Shown: positions 27,507-35,655 of the stretch, piece after piece
Layout of the letters: each line of letters begins with the position of its first letter
How positions within the stretch are numbered: position 1 is the stretch's first letter
Origin: Nitrosomonas ureae
GTDB lineage: Bacteria; Pseudomonadota; Gammaproteobacteria; Burkholderiales; Nitrosomonadaceae
Assembly: GCF_900206265.1 (NCBI RefSeq)
Contig: NZ_LT907782.1
Location: 1,674,001 to 1,738,000 of the forward strand
Length of the DNA stretch: 64,000 bases
Direction of reading: 5' to 3'
Translations under genes and position numbers: made by a program
The notes under the pieces: model-generated
What the model was told of the DNA's origin: nothing
Databases searched by the model: none
What the model saw: only the letters and a program-made list of their open reading frames with translations

Positions 27507-28005
27507 GTTAAATCCTTTTATAAGCTGTTTCTTTGATCAGTCTGACAAAATAAATAAAATATCGTTATTCAGGGTACGCACAAAATTAAGCATAGCGCTA
27601 TTTAGAATAAATTCAAATCATAAATAATAAGGAAATTTACGCCTTTTTAAACAATCCGCTACTGCAGAAACTGATAACAGAAATGAAGTATAGTTACCCT
27701 TCCATTCTGGAAATCGTATAGCCAGCCACTAAGACAACCAATCCATGCCAGGATTCCGATAGCCTGTATCAAACTTAATCGTTTCACTCACCCGATACGT
27801 TTGTCACGAAACAAATGGCATGTCTCTGGGCTCCTCATTTCATTACAACTTATTACAATGAAATGACATTTTTTGTCGATTTATCCCGCCTTTCATCGAA
27901 TGAGCTTATATTCCGCTTCGTTCTGCTCCTCTTTCTAGGATAATATACAAATTTTGATCACGATCCATCTTTCCGGTTTTCATTTTCCAACGCTGCAAGG
28001 CAAGC
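27507..28005 (+). other. Gene-free stretch upstream of mfd
   Basis: 499 bases with no supported coding region. It should hold the promoters of mfd and of the divergent TPR gene. It also contains an orphan terminator-like hairpin at 27835-27866 whose upstream transcript is unknown. Confidence 0.5.
27835..27873 (+). terminator. Orphan terminator-like hairpin
   Basis: Perfect 10-bp repeat TCATTTCATT (27835-27844) / AATGAAATGA (27857-27866), a 12-base loop, then cattttttg. No plus-strand gene ends nearby, so it may close a small RNA or be a chance AT-rich palindrome. Confidence 0.4.
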
Positions 28006-31000
28006 ATGTCAATAATGCAACACCCACACTCCTTACCTAAATCCGGCACCATATTCCGTTATGCTGATCTCGATGGTTCCAGCGATGCGCTGTTTCTCGC
28101 GCAAGTGGCGCAACAGGCCAGGCCTGTGACGATCATTACCGCTCATGCACTGGATGCGCAAAGATTATTGGAAGAAATTCCATTCTTTGCTCCCGAATTA
28201 AGAACGCACTTGCTACCGGATTGGGAAACATTGCCTTACGATGTTTTCTCGCCGCATCATGATCTCGTCTCAGAACGGCTGGCAACACTTTATCAAGTGA
28301 TGCACGGCGCCTGCGATGTATTGATTGCGCCGCTGACCACGGCACTCTATCGCATGCTGCCACGCGAATATCTGGCTGCGCATACTTTCTTCCTCAAGCA
28401 AGGCGAAACGCTGGATGTAACGGGATTACGCAGTCAATTGACATTGGCGGGTTACTCGCACGTCACGCAAGTTTTCTCGCCCGGAGAATACAGCGTGCGC
28501 GGCGGTTTAATCGATTTGTTCCCGATGGGCAGCCCGTTGCCCTACCGTATCGATTTAATGGATAAAGAAATCGACACCATCCGCACATTCGATGTGGATA
28601 CGCAGCGCAGCATTTATCCGGTCAAGGAAATACGCCTGCTGCCCGCACGGGAATTTCCCCTGGACGAAGCGGGACGCACCTGCTTCCGGGGTAATTTCCG
28701 CGATAAATTTGAGGGCGATCCATCAAAAAAACAGATTTACAAGGATATCAGCAAAGGCCTGACACCCGCAGGCATTGAGTATTATTTACCTTTGTTTTTC
28801 GATCAGACGGCTACGCTATTTGATTATTTGCCAGAAAATACCCTGCTTTGCCTGCATCACGATGTACGTCCGGTAATCGAGGAATTCTGGCGCGATACGC
28901 AATCACGCTATCAATTACTGCGTGGCGACTTGGATCGGCCGTTGCTGCCGCCGCTGGAATTATTCCTATCCAGAGATAGCTTCTTCGGCACGTTAAAACC
29001 CTATGCGCGCATTGAGATTTTGTCCACTGCGCAAGACTCGAAACTGACCGCCCCCAAGAACACTCTCCCGCTGCCTTCGGTTCAGGTCAATCGGCACGCC
29101 GAGAATCCATTGGAAAAACTGGCTATATTTTTGGCTCATTTTTCCCAATCCGGCGGTCGCGTTCTGCTGCTGGCGGAAAGCATGGGACGGCGCGAGCTCA
29201 TTGCCGAGTATCTACACCAGTACGATCTGCACCCACACAATTGTGAAGATTATGCCCAGTTCCTAGACAGCTCGCAGCCTTTCATGATCAGTGTGTCATC
29301 ACTGCACAGCGGTTTTATACACGAATCCGCGCAGTTGGCTTTCATCACCGAAAGCGAACTGTATGCAACGCATGTCCACGGACGGCGCGAGCGCGAATCG
29401 CGCAAGACCACATCCACCGACAATATCCTGCGCGATTTATCGGAAATCAAGCCGGGCGATCCGGTCGTCCATGAGCAGCATGGCATTGGCCGTTATCTCG
29501 GCTTGATCAGCATGGATGTCGGCGAAGGCGAGCCTGGCGAACTCAGTGAATTTTTGTCGCTGGAATACGATGGGGGCGACAAGCTCTATGTACCGGTCTC
29601 ACAACTGTATCTGATCGGGCGCTACAGTGGTGCTGCCCCCGAATCCGCGCCGCTGCATAAATTGGGCAGCGGCCAATGGGACAAAGCCAAGCGCAAGGCG
29701 ATGCAACAGGTGCGCGATACCGCAGCGGAATTATTGAACTTATACGCGCAACGTGCCGCGCGCGAAGGTCATACCTTCACACTCAAGCAACACGACTACG
29801 ACGCTTTCGCGGAAGGATTCGGTTTTGAGGAAACAGCGGATCAAGCGGCCGCGATTAAAGCAGTGATCGAAGATTTAACATCGGGAAAGCCGATGGACCG
29901 GCTGATCTGCGGCGATGTGGGTTTCGGCAAAACCGAGGTAGCGTTGCGTGCTGCGTTCATTGCCGTCGCCGATGGCAAACAAGTAGCGGTTCTGGTTCCC
30001 ACCACGCTACTTGCGGAACAGCATTTCCAGAATTTCTCCGACCGCTTCGGTCTGATCGCCGATCAATGGCCGGTCAAAATTGCTGAGTTGTCGCGCTTCC
30101 GCTCCGCCAAGGAACAAACCCAGGCAATTGCCGGTCTGGCCAAGGGCGAAATCGACATCATCATCGGCACGCATAAATTGATTCAGAAAGATGTACATTT
30201 CAAGAATCTGGGCTTGGTCATTATCGATGAGGAACACCGTTTTGGCGTGCGGCAAAAGGAACAACTGAAAAAACTGCGCGCCGAAGTCGACGTATTGACA
30301 CTCACCGCGACACCGATCCCGCGCACGTTGGCGATGTCGCTGGAAGGGTTGCGCGATTTCTCCATCATCGCCACTGCGCCGCAGCGCCGCTTGGCCATCC
30401 GCACCTTTGTCAGCGGATTCTCGATGGGCATCATTCGCGAAGCCTGTTTGCGCGAACTCAAACGCGGCGGACAGATTTATTTCCTGCACAACGAAGTCAG
30501 CACGATTCAATTGATGCTGGAGAAACTGACTGGCCTGCTGCCCGAAGCACGCATCAACATCGCCCACGGACAAATGCCGGAACGCGAACTGGAACACGTC
30601 ATGCGCGATTTCTACCAGCAGCGCTTCAACATCCTGCTGTGCACCACGATTATCGAAACCGGCATCGACATCCCGAGCGCCAACACCATCCTCATCAACA
30701 ACGCACATAAATTCGGCCTGGCACAACTGCATCAATTGCGCGGACGGGTCGGACGCTCGCACCATCAAGCCTATGCCTACCTGCTGACGCCCCCGGAAGA
30801 AGCGCTCGGCGCGCAAGCCAAGAAACGCCTGGAAGCGATACAGGCGATGGAAGAACTCGGCTCCGGGTTTTATCTCGCCATGCACGACCTGGAAATTCGC
30901 GGTGCCGGTGCAGTCTTAAGCGAATCGCAAAGCGGCGAAATGCAGGAAATCGGCTTCAGCTTGTACAGCTCGATGCTGGATTCCGCCATCCAATCCTTAA

Positions 31001-31470
31001 AACAAGGCAAGGAACCCGATATGCAGCACCCATTGGGTGTTGCCACCGAAATAAACCTGCACGTACCGGCGTTGCTGCCGGACGATTATTGCCACGACAT
31101 CCACGAACGCTTGGTACTATACAAGCGCATGGCCAATTGCAGCGATGACGAACAACTCGACGACATGCAACGCGAACTGATCGACCGTTTCGGCCTGTTG
31201 CCCAATCCGGCGCGCGCATTGCTCGACTGCCACCGCCTGCGCATCGCCGCCAAACCGCTCGGCATCACCCGCATCGACGCCAGCGCGGAAAGCATTCAAA
31301 TCCAGTTTATCCCCAATCCGCCGATCGACCCGGTAAAAATCATCCAACTGATCCAAAGCAGCCGCGAATACTCACTCTCCGGCCCGGATCGTTTGAAAAT
31401 CCAGGTGCAAATCGAAGATGTGAATAAGCGGGTGATGCGGATTAGGGAGTTGATGCAGAAGTTGGGGTGA
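28006..31470 (+). CDS. mfd: Transcription-repair coupling factor Mfd
   Basis: A 1154-residue superfamily 2 DNA translocase that removes RNA polymerase stalled at lesions and recruits UvrA. The domains are in order. First comes the UvrB-like N-terminus (about 1-330; YSVRGGLIDLFPMGSPLPYR). The RNA-polymerase-interacting domain follows (about 470-560; HEQHGIGRYLGL). The helicase core has Walker A GDVGFGKTE near 639, DEEH near 738, TATPIPRT and GRVGRS, and the C-terminal TRCF domain ends the protein. Length is normal for the family. Confidence 0.97.
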   Translation: MSIMQHPHSLPKSGTIFRYADLDGSSDALFLAQVAQQARPVTIITAHALDAQRLLEEIPFFAPELRTHLLPDWETLPYDVFSPHHDLVSERLATLYQVMHGACDVLIAPLTTALYRMLPREYLAAHTFFLKQGETLDVTGLRSQLTLAGYSHVTQVFSPGEYSVRGGLIDLFPMGSPLPYRIDLMDKEIDTIRTFDVDTQRSIYPVKEIRLLPAREFPLDEAGRTCFRGNFRDKFEGDPSKKQIYKDISKGLTPAGIEYYLPLFFDQTATLFDYLPENTLLCLHHDVRPVIEEFWRDTQSRYQLLRGDLDRPLLPPLELFLSRDSFFGTLKPYARIEILSTAQDSKLTAPKNTLPLPSVQVNRHAENPLEKLAIFLAHFSQSGGRVLLLAESMGRRELIAEYLHQYDLHPHNCEDYAQFLDSSQPFMISVSSLHSGFIHESAQLAFITESELYATHVHGRRERESRKTTSTDNILRDLSEIKPGDPVVHEQHGIGRYLGLISMDVGEGEPGELSEFLSLEYDGGDKLYVPVSQLYLIGRYSGAAPESAPLHKLGSGQWDKAKRKAMQQVRDTAAELLNLYAQRAAREGHTFTLKQHDYDAFAEGFGFEETADQAAAIKAVIEDLTSGKPMDRLICGDVGFGKTEVALRAAFIAVADGKQVAVLVPTTLLAEQHFQNFSDRFGLIADQWPVKIAELSRFRSAKEQTQAIAGLAKGEIDIIIGTHKLIQKDVHFKNLGLVIIDEEHRFGVRQKEQLKKLRAEVDVLTLTATPIPRTLAMSLEGLRDFSIIATAPQRRLAIRTFVSGFSMGIIREACLRELKRGGQIYFLHNEVSTIQLMLEKLTGLLPEARINIAHGQMPERELEHVMRDFYQQRFNILLCTTIIETGIDIPSANTILINNAHKFGLAQLHQLRGRVGRSHHQAYAYLLTPPEEALGAQAKKRLEAIQAMEELGSGFYLAMHDLEIRGAGAVLSESQSGEMQEIGFSLYSSMLDSAIQSLKQGKEPDMQHPLGVATEINLHVPALLPDDYCHDIHERLVLYKRMANCSDDEQLDDMQRELIDRFGLLPNPARALLDCHRLRIAAKPLGITRIDASAESIQIQFIPNPPIDPVKIIQLIQSSREYSLSGPDRLKIQVQIEDVNKRVMRIRELMQKLG

Positions 31471-31564
31471 ATGATTGAGAATAACCTTTTTCACCGACTT
31501 ATGAATTTGTTGACATGTATCATATTGGAAAACGAGGTGATACTTTTTTATAAGATGGGAGGGG

Positions 31565-31645
31565 TTAGCATGATGACTTCAAATATGAATTTGATTTTTG
31601 ACGCATTAGATTGCGTCGTTTCGGATGCCTAATTCTCGTTAGAGC
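31565..31645 (+). other. Integron-like recombination core 1 (attI/attC-type)
   Basis: The last 50 bases before GTTAG (31593-31642) match the copy at 33981-34030 in 41 of 50 positions by hand alignment, including ATTGCGTC, TTTCGG and GCCTAATTCT. GCCTAA, a 5-base spacer, then GTTAGAG resembles the L-R core of integron attI or the right half of attC (G/TTRRRY). The next cassette would start with TTAGAGC, and the complementary GCTCTAAC lies at its far end (32621-32628). No integrase gene is in the window. Confidence 0.5.
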
Positions 31646-31668
31646 AGAAGAACAAGGGAGACCATGCT

Positions 31669-32637
31669 GTGGATTTAGCAAATCGACTCGAACTGCACTA
31701 CTATTTTTTCTCTGAATCAGACCATGCTATTGATGCGTTAGTGCGTAACAAATGCGAAGCAGAGATGCTGGCGATATTTCTCGAATCCGCTGCACTACTC
31801 GATATTGATGCGCATCTGATCACGGAGGCTTATCTCGAAGGTGGATTTCGAGATATCTGGAAATTTCTAGGACGGAATGTTCAACTCCTAACACTACTTG
31901 TATTGATCGCCCAACTCGTGGTCACTGCGGCGCCCCTTTTCGATAAAGAGAGCGCTGATTTGGAGAATGAGTTAAATAAACTAAGTATCGAGGAGAAAAA
32001 GCTGCAAATCGAAAAGCTGAAGAGGGAACTTAAAGAAAGCGAACCAAGTGAGGAGTTGGTTCAAAAAGCGGCCAGTGCCGTAGGTAAAAGCCTGAAAATT
32101 ATTAAGCGAAGATCGAACTTCTACGCAGACCTTGAAAAATACCGAAAAGTCGAAAAGATTGGCTTTATCGCCTTGAACGAAAGGTATCTTCCAGTCTCAG
32201 GTGAGATTGTTGTGTCTCAAAGTGATTTTTCGCGGTTCGTTCTTAGCACGAACAAACTCCGATCCGAAGAAGATGAAAATGCAGTGATTGAAATTATCTC
32301 ACCCGTGCTCAAGGAAGGGCGGTACAAATGGAAAGGAATGTACAAAGAAAAGCCGATTAGCTTTGAAATGCAGGATGCCTCTTTTCGTGATTCCGTTCTT
32401 CTGGAAAACATCCCCTTTCAGCACGGTACCAGCATCGAATGCGTTCTGGTCATAAACCGAGAGCTTGATGAAGTCGGGGAGATAAAAATCACCGGGTATG
32501 CGGTTACAACAGTAATCAAGAAGGTTGATGGGGATGTGGTCATGGAAACTCTCCAAGGGAAAAAATATCGGTACGCGAAGAAACTTGCGGAATCTCAAGG
32601 CGATTTATTCGGTGAAAGCTCTAACAAGTCCAGATAG
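31669..32637 (+). CDS. Cassette gene 1: membrane-anchored coiled-coil protein, unknown
   Basis: A 322-residue protein with GTG start and ribosome site aagggag. One membrane helix (about 83-103, VQLLTLLVLIAQLVVTAAPLF) follows an N-terminal domain. A charged coiled coil (about 107-140) and a beta-rich C-terminal domain complete it. I do not recognise a family. It fills the space between a core (GTTAGAG) and an inverted match (GCTCTAAC) that lies within its last codons, as integron cassette genes often do. Confidence 0.7.
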   Translation: MDLANRLELHYYFFSESDHAIDALVRNKCEAEMLAIFLESAALLDIDAHLITEAYLEGGFRDIWKFLGRNVQLLTLLVLIAQLVVTAAPLFDKESADLENELNKLSIEEKKLQIEKLKRELKESEPSEELVQKAASAVGKSLKIIKRRSNFYADLEKYRKVEKIGFIALNERYLPVSGEIVVSQSDFSRFVLSTNKLRSEEDENAVIEIISPVLKEGRYKWKGMYKEKPISFEMQDASFRDSVLLENIPFQHGTSIECVLVINRELDEVGEIKITGYAVTTVIKKVDGDVVMETLQGKKYRYAKKLAESQGDLFGESSNKSR

Positions 32638-32640
32638 ATT
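32621..32640 (+). other. attC-like left end of cassette 1, cut by REP element
   Basis: GCTCTAACAAGTCC at 32621-32634 is the exact complement of the cassette's own start (GTTAGAGC at 31638-31645), the hallmark of attC R'' and R' boxes. The expected rest of attC is replaced by a REP palindrome starting at 32639. Confidence 0.5.
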
Positions 32641-32662
32641 GGGATGAGACCGCGAACCCCAA
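32639..32662. repeat. REP-like palindrome 1
   Basis: TTGGGATGAGACCGCG followed by AACCCCAA, with the TTGGG/CCCAA stem. It stands 46 bases before the transposase start. The inverse copy is at 33243-33267 and a degenerate copy at 34535-34558. Confidence 0.65.
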
Positions 32663-32707
32663 CATAAACAATAAATATTGGCATCGTGCATGAGGAAATG
32701 AACAACC

Positions 32708-33345
32708 ATGCAATACAGGCGTGCTGATGTAAAAGGCGGAACCTATTTCTTCACGGTCAATCTTGCCCAACGTCACCTGCGCTTGTTATTGGATCCTGTG
32801 GAAATTTTTCGCGAAACGGTCAAAACGGTGAAGTAACGGCACCCTTTTCACATCGATACCTTCGTCGTGTTGCCGGATCATTGGCATGCAATATGGACTT
32901 TACCGCTGGGCGATGCGGATTTTGCCACCCGGTGGTGCTGATCAAATCGGGTTTCTCGCGTCATATCACCATGAACGAACGCCGCAACGCCAGCCGGATT
33001 TCCAAAGGCGAACGTGGAATTTGGCAGCATCGGTATTGGGAGCATTTGACTCGTAACGAAAATGATTTTGAGCGGCATGTCGATTACATTCATTACAATC
33101 CGGTAAAGCATGGATACATCCACCGGGCAAGTGAATGGCTTTACTCGAGCGTTCGCCGGTATATCAAGGCTGGCATCATCATAAATGATTGGGAAGTGGC
33201 GTTGATAGCAACGATAAAAGCAATTATGGTGAGCGGTGAAAAGTTGGGATTCGCAAGCTCACCCAACCTACAAGCTATTATTCGAACGGCAACGTTACAT
33301 AACACCAAAATTATATTACAAAAAGCAAAAGTTCATATATCATGA
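32708..33345 (+). pseudogene. REP-associated tyrosine transposase (RAYT), broken
   Basis: A Y1-transposase-like gene reading MQYRRADVKGGTYFFTVNL from 32708. It is interrupted by a TAA at 32834 and frameshifted near 32936. The HUH pair is kept in LPDHWHAIW and the catalytic tyrosine region in VDYIHYNPVKHGY. The last residues (after about IINDWE) differ from the usual end. The later part is open from 32881 in a second frame. Flanking REP palindromes in inverse orientation match the RAYT/REP relationship. Confidence 0.85.
33243..33267. repeat. REP-like palindrome 2 (inverse of copy 1)
   Basis: GTTGGGATTCGCAAGCTC followed by ACCCAAC. Its reverse complement aligns with REP 1 (TTGGG, TGAG, GCGAA, CCCAA). 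It lies at the 3' end of the transposase remnant. Confidence 0.6.
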
Positions 33346-33393
33346 CATTCAATGCATCTCATCGACATTATAACAGCGGGGTAAAAATTCGAA

Positions 33394-33615
33394 ATGAGTC
33401 AAATTTCTGCAAGACTGCCGGATGAATTAGTAGCAGCACTGGATGAAGCAGCTACAAAATTGCATCGAACACGCGCCGACGTAATCAGACAAGCTGTTGA
33501 ATATTATCTCGACGATTTTGAAGACATTTCCCACGCTGTGGAAGTCTTGCGCGATCCAGCGGATCCAATTCTGGATTGGGAAACTGTAAAGCATGACCTA
33601 CTCCGTCAGCATTAA
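33394..33615 (+). CDS. Ribbon-helix-helix antitoxin (RelB/ParD-like)
   Basis: A 73-residue protein beginning MSQISARLPDELVAALDEAA, an MetJ/Arc-type ribbon-helix-helix, with a toxin-binding tail (ILDWETVKHDLLRQH). It overlaps the downstream toxin by 23 bases. It should neutralise the toxin and repress the pair. Confidence 0.88.
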   Translation: MSQISARLPDELVAALDEAATKLHRTRADVIRQAVEYYLDDFEDISHAVEVLRDPADPILDWETVKHDLLRQH

Positions 33616-33853
33616 GCAGAGTGCACTCAAATCGTTAAAAAACATTGCGCATGAAGATCGATTGCGTATCATTGCCGCCATTGATCAACTCAAGGTTAGC
33701 CCTACGGCTGGCGGAGTACTAAAAGGTGAATATTCCGGGCTACGTCGTATTCGAATTGGTTCGTATCGTGTCGTGTACGAGATACATGACAAGAAATTAA
33801 CGGTACTCGTTATCCGCATCGGCCATCGGCGCGAGATTTACCGACGAATCTGA
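33593..33853 (+). CDS. RelE/ParE-family toxin
   Basis: An 86-residue toxin with the RelE fold signatures LKSLKNIAHEDRLRIIAAID, LRRIRIGSYRVVYEI and VLVIRIGHRREIYRR. The basic C-terminal residues (R and H in IGHRREIYRR) fit a ribosome-dependent mRNA interferase. The pair sits between the two cassette/REP modules. Confidence 0.88.
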   Translation: MTYSVSIKQSALKSLKNIAHEDRLRIIAAIDQLKVSPTAGGVLKGEYSGLRRIRIGSYRVVYEIHDKKLTVLVIRIGHRREIYRRI

Positions 33854-33949
33854 TCATTACGGATTCACATGACAAGCGTTATTCAAAATTGCACTTCAAA
33901 CTTGAATCCACCCTTAAATATAAACTGGTGCATTTTCATAAAACAGAAG

Positions 33950-34033
33950 GAGATAGCATGCAGTTTTTGATGTTAAGTTTCATTTATGGCGTATTATATT
34001 GCGTCATTTCGGGCGCCTAATTCTAGTTAGGCG
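33950..34033 (+). other. Integron-like recombination core 2 (attI/attC-type)
   Basis: Second copy of the core. Here CGCCTAA and TTAGGCG flank a 6-base spacer in a perfect inverted repeat, and the core GTTAGGC (34026-34032) matches the G/TTRRRY consensus exactly. Upstream tttttgatgttaag recalls the direct-repeat region (TTGATGTTA) of class 1 attI. The gene that follows differs from that after copy 1. Confidence 0.55.
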
Positions 34034-34055
34034 AATAAAATTGAGCCACATAGAA

Positions 34056-34502
34056 ATGATCGAGTTTCTGAAGGAATTTAGCTTCTTAGCTCCGTATGCA
34101 GCTACATTCGGTGTTGCTGTGGCAATGGTTCAGCTGTGGAGAACTGCGACGCAGGCAGTGACGACATTCGAAGACTCTACCTCTAAGGAGTATAGGGAGA
34201 TTACTAGGAGAATCCCCTACAAAGCCCTAGTTGGAATAGAAATGACAGACGCGGAGAAAAACGTAGCGCTAAATGAAATATACAACTACATGGACCTCTG
34301 CAATGAGCAGATATTTCTTCGGAAAGCCAAACGGGTTCGCAAGAATACCTGGAATGACTGGCAAGAAGGAATGAGACTAAACTTTGAATTGCCCTTCTTC
34401 CAGGTGGCTTCAAACGAGATCCTAAATAGGCTGCCAACTACCTTCAACGAGCTTCGACGTGTGAAAGAGAGCGGCTATAGAACGGACCCACGGAAATGGT
34501 AA
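34056..34502 (+). CDS. Cassette gene 2: small membrane-anchored protein, unknown
   Basis: A 148-residue protein if started at the ATG at 34056; a TTG at 34041 is possible, and an ATG at 33999 inside the core is unlikely. One N-terminal membrane segment (YAATFGVAVAMVQLW) precedes a helical, charged domain (MDLCNEQIFLRKAKRVRKNT). I see no known family beyond general likeness to small single-helix proteins with a cytoplasmic helical domain. Confidence 0.65.
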   Translation: MIEFLKEFSFLAPYAATFGVAVAMVQLWRTATQAVTTFEDSTSKEYREITRRIPYKALVGIEMTDAEKNVALNEIYNYMDLCNEQIFLRKAKRVRKNTWNDWQEGMRLNFELPFFQVASNEILNRLPTTFNELRRVKESGYRTDPRKW

Positions 34503-34534
34503 CGCATAACAAACTGCTCCTGAGGCCGGCAGGC

Positions 34535-34558
34535 TGGGGTGAGTCCGAGAACTCCAAT
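34535..34558. repeat. REP-like palindrome 3 (degenerate)
   Basis: CTGGGGTGAGTCCGAG followed by AACTCCAA. It aligns with REP 1 and holds the same position relative to the transposase start (about 46 bases before the ATG). Confidence 0.55.
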
Positions 34559-34603
34559 ATAAACGATTATGTTGGGGTATCAAAAACGAGGAAATGAACA
34601 ACC

Positions 34604-34711
34604 ATGCGATACAGACGCGCTGATGTTAAAGGCGGAACCAACTTCTTCACGGTCAATCTCACGCAACGGCATCCCTTTCATATCGATGCCTTTGTCGTGT
34701 TGCCGGATCAT
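34604..34711 (+). pseudogene. RAYT transposase, short N-terminal fragment
   Basis: MRYRRADVKGGTNFFTVNL is nearly identical to the copy at 32708. About 60 bases are missing before HPFHIDAFVVLPDH, and the fragment stops just before the HUH histidines. Upstream bases (gaggaaatgaacaaccatg) are identical in both copies. Confidence 0.8.
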
Positions 34712-34834
34712 TTATCTGTTATAGAATTTAGAACTAACCCCAAGAAAATAAGAAATATTTTTGATTGAATAGAGGGTTGCTACCAATAAGGAACTTAGAA
34801 AAACCTGAAACTGGGTTTTATAGACTCAGCCATA

Positions 34835-35257
34835 TCAAGCCTCAAATGGATTGACAATCATCAGTCCATCGATTTGCTGGTTGTGCTGTAAATCTTCGGT
34901 GTATAAACGGATGCAGCCAGATTCGAGCGCTGCCGACACGATCAACGCATCGTAAAAACTAAAACCGTAGCGCTGCTGAAGCACAAGACTCCGTTGATAA
35001 AGCGTCGGAGTGGGCATGACTTGCCACAACGGAATCAGCACTTGCTCCAGAAAGCGCTGCGCATTCTCGGCGCTCATCGGGGATGGCAGTTTGCACGTTA
35101 CGACATTGAGTGTTTCCTGGATAACTTGATAACTGATACAAGCACCGCGCGTTTCCAATGCTTGCTGAATCAGTTGGTTCGCGATCGCACGTTTGCGATC
35201 ATCGGTTTCGTCGAACAAGTAGATGAAAATATTAGTATCGATAAACTCACCGTTCAT
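34835..35257 (-). CDS. vapC: PIN-domain toxin (VapC-like ribonuclease)
   Basis: A 140-residue PIN domain. The acidic metal site is visible: FIDTNIFIYLFD near the N-terminus, E in VIQETLNV, and D in GFSFYDALIVSAALESG. VapC toxins cut RNA (often tRNA). Its start overlaps the antitoxin stop by 11 bases. Confidence 0.88.
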   Translation of the reverse strand: MNGEFIDTNIFIYLFDETDDRKRAIANQLIQQALETRGACISYQVIQETLNVVTCKLPSPMSAENAQRFLEQVLIPLWQVMPTPTLYQRSLVLQQRYGFSFYDALIVSAALESGCIRLYTEDLQHNQQIDGLMIVNPFEA

Positions 35258-35471
35258 TCATTTCATCCCGCGTGAATTTACGGCCGCCGGTTCTCACTTG
35301 TCCCCGCAGCTCTTCGATCAATGCAATTGCGGATTCGGTTGTTTGCTCCTGCTGTACATAATCGGCCAGCCAGCGGCGGAATTGCTCATTGAGCGTGGTC
35401 TGTTCAGCGCGGGCGCGAGCTCGTGCGGCTTCTATTAATTTATCGTCTGCGCTCAAGGTAATATTCTTCAT
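35247..35471 (-). CDS. Antitoxin partner of the VapC-like toxin
   Basis: A 74-residue protein starting at 35471 (MKNITLSADDKLIEAARARA), a ribbon-helix-helix type N-terminus, with a C-terminal RGQVRTGGRKFTRDEMNER that should thread into the toxin. Longer in-frame starts upstream would run through the palindromic operator and are rejected. Confidence 0.82.
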   Translation of the reverse strand: MKNITLSADDKLIEAARARARAEQTTLNEQFRRWLADYVQQEQTTESAIALIEELRGQVRTGGRKFTRDEMNER

Positions 35472-35500
35472 CTGTGATGTTCTTTCTAATGTTGTGTACA

Positions 35501-35524
35501 CGATAATAGTGTACGCTATTATCG
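35501..35524. promoter_or_regulatory. Palindromic operator of the VapBC-like pair
   Basis: Perfect 9-bp repeat CGATAATAG / CTATTATCG with a 6-base centre (tgtacg), 30 bases upstream of the antitoxin start. The position is as expected for autorepression by the toxin-antitoxin complex. Confidence 0.6.
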
Positions 35525-35655
35525 ATGTGTGGATCAGCAATTTGGCATTTGAATTCCAAAAACATTCCACAACGCGGATCAGAGTCAGGCGTAACCGTTA
35601 CCTGGTTACACAAAGCATACGCTGACTAAATATCAATTTGAAACACAAGAAAAAA

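Larger units (their letters stand above)
34503..34834 (+). other. Remnant stretch: attC-like end, REP and RAYT fragment
   Basis: GCATAACAAACTGCTCC (from 34505) is an attC-like left end complementary, with one mismatch, to the cassette start TTAGGCG. It is followed by REP copy 3 at 34535 and a short transposase fragment. After 34712 no feature is recognised up to the VapC gene. Confidence 0.5.

Noticed and set aside
30007..30885. Long open frame (292 codons) on the minus strand inside mfd
   Set aside because: It is the antisense shadow of GC-rich mfd codons, with no family features and no ribosome site.
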